A stretch of DNA of 44,456 nt, taken from the NCBI RefSeq assembly GCF_014281125.1, contig NZ_JACOEA010000010.1, positions 1-44,456 on the forward strand, given 5' to 3'. A model generated the notes under the pieces. It searched no databases. It worked only from the letters and a program-made list of their open reading frames with translations, and had not been told where the DNA came from. Positions 43,966-44,456 of this stretch are shown here, piece after piece. Numbering within the stretch: position 1 is the stretch's first letter; every line of letters starts with the position of its first letter. The position numbers and the translations under genes are program-made. Origin of the DNA: Lawsonibacter celer. Lineage in GTDB: Bacteria; Bacillota; Clostridia; Oscillospirales; Oscillospiraceae.

Positions 43966-44004
43966 ATCTTTTGTATCAAAAGACAGCTGTCGCTGTTTTT
44001 CCTC

Positions 44005-44080
44005 TGGCAGGGGCAGAAGGATTCGAACCCTCGGCACTCGGTTTTGGAGACCGATGCTCTACCAGCTGAGCTATACCCCT
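44005..44080 (-). tRNA. tRNA-Trp (CCA)
   Basis: Acceptor AGGGGTA/TGCCCCT, anticodon loop CTCCAAA, encoded CCA end. Confidence 0.95.
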
Positions 44081-44083
44081 ATA

Positions 44084-44160
44084 TGGTGGGCCTTCGGGGA
44101 CTCGAACCCGGGACCGGCCGGTTATGAGCCGGCTGCTCTAACCAACTGAGCTAAAGGCCC
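44084..44160 (-). tRNA. tRNA-Met (CAT)
   Basis: Acceptor GGGCCTT/GAAGGCCC, anticodon loop CTCATAA, encoded CCA. A paired first base and no three G-C pairs under the anticodon favour elongator Met over initiator. Confidence 0.9.
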
Positions 44161-44227
44161 ATACCGTTCCACTGTATGAAAGAAACTGGCCTGCCGTCAC
44201 GGCTACGTGGCGGCAAGCCGCATCTTT

Positions 44228-44303
44228 TGGCTCCCCAAGTTGGACTCGAACCAACGACCCTGCGGTTAACAGCCGCATGCTCTACCAACTGAGCTATTGA
44301 GGA
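44228..44303 (-). tRNA. tRNA-Asn (GTT)
   Basis: Acceptor TCCTCAA/TTGGGGA, anticodon loop CTGTTAA, encoded CCA. Confidence 0.95.
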
Positions 44304-44308
44304 ATATG

Positions 44309-44340
44309 AAAGGGTCTGGCCTGGGCAGACCAGACCCTTT
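44309..44340 (-). terminator. hairpin between 5S rRNA and tRNA-Asn
   Basis: Eleven-base perfect arms AAAGGGTCTGG/CCAGACCCTTT, 10-base loop. Either a terminator of the rRNA operon or an RNase III-type processing stem; tRNA-Asn begins only five bases later. Confidence 0.6.
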
Positions 44341-44343
44341 TCA

Positions 44344-44456
<113 letters not shown>

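Overview
ORGANISM. The window is about 60% GC, with low-GC-Clostridia-type expression signals (AAGGAGG ribosome sites, TTGACA-N17-TATAAT promoters, U-tract terminators). L27 carries the Firmicutes pre-sequence next to its protease Prp. An Obg/L27/Prp/L21 block, pyruvate phosphate dikinase, a sigma-54-controlled lysine-fermentation gene (kce) and a remnant of a dipicolinate synthase gene all point to a high-GC gut member of the Oscillospirales, close to Flavonifractor, Lawsonibacter or Intestinimonas. The species is inference. LAYOUT. 1-2484: the 5' end of kce (minus) with a sigma-54 -24/-12 promoter, its PAS-AAA+-Fis activator and candidate activator sites, then a truncated dpaA. 2637-5369: zinc transporter, split ThrE-type exporter, HAD phosphatase. 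5444-9188: two paralogous secreted SGNH hydrolases, a DUF4358 lipoprotein and a SigV/RsiV-like ECF sigma/anti-sigma pair. 9250-10640 and 21252-22603: two low-GC modules, each a secreted protein followed by a tiny two-helix membrane protein. They share a promoter/leader layout and both main genes are broken. 10849-13684: P-type ATPase under a yybP-ykoY (Mn2+) riboswitch. 13751-16219: obg, rpmA, prp, rplU. 16240-21105: envelope proteins, a metallophosphoesterase, then DUF1836-degV-prmA. 22630-25088: a membrane-anchored unknown and a MarR-MATE operon. 25178-27870: ppdK. 28390-30437: an alpha/beta hydrolase fused to a membrane domain. 30514-35935: glycerol operon (glpP antiterminator, three-subunit-type G3P dehydrogenase, glpK) with two intrinsic terminators in GlpP-type leader positions. 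35941-43855: integrative-element territory at tRNA-Thr. It holds an integrase 3' remnant, a duplicated tRNA-Thr 3' segment, an alarmone-synthetase/DUF6718 pair, a lantibiotic-immunity (LanFEG/Cpr-like) ABC transporter with two-component system, and a damaged integrase. 43811-44456: minus-strand tRNAs Asn, Met, Trp, Asp, Thr downstream of a 5S rRNA whose 5' end lies outside the window. HOW IT FITS TOGETHER. The core parts are ordinary housekeeping. The accessory parts are marked by decay: a premature TAA, a start codon plus frameshift lesion, an amber codon in a response regulator, a probable frameshift in the alarmone synthetase, and an integrase lacking its arm-binding region and its first catalytic Arg. 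The best candidates for something undescribed are the paired secreted-protein/small-membrane-protein modules with a fixed-geometry leader, the synthetase/DUF6718 cassette, and the activator sites that lie inside the regulator's own coding sequence.
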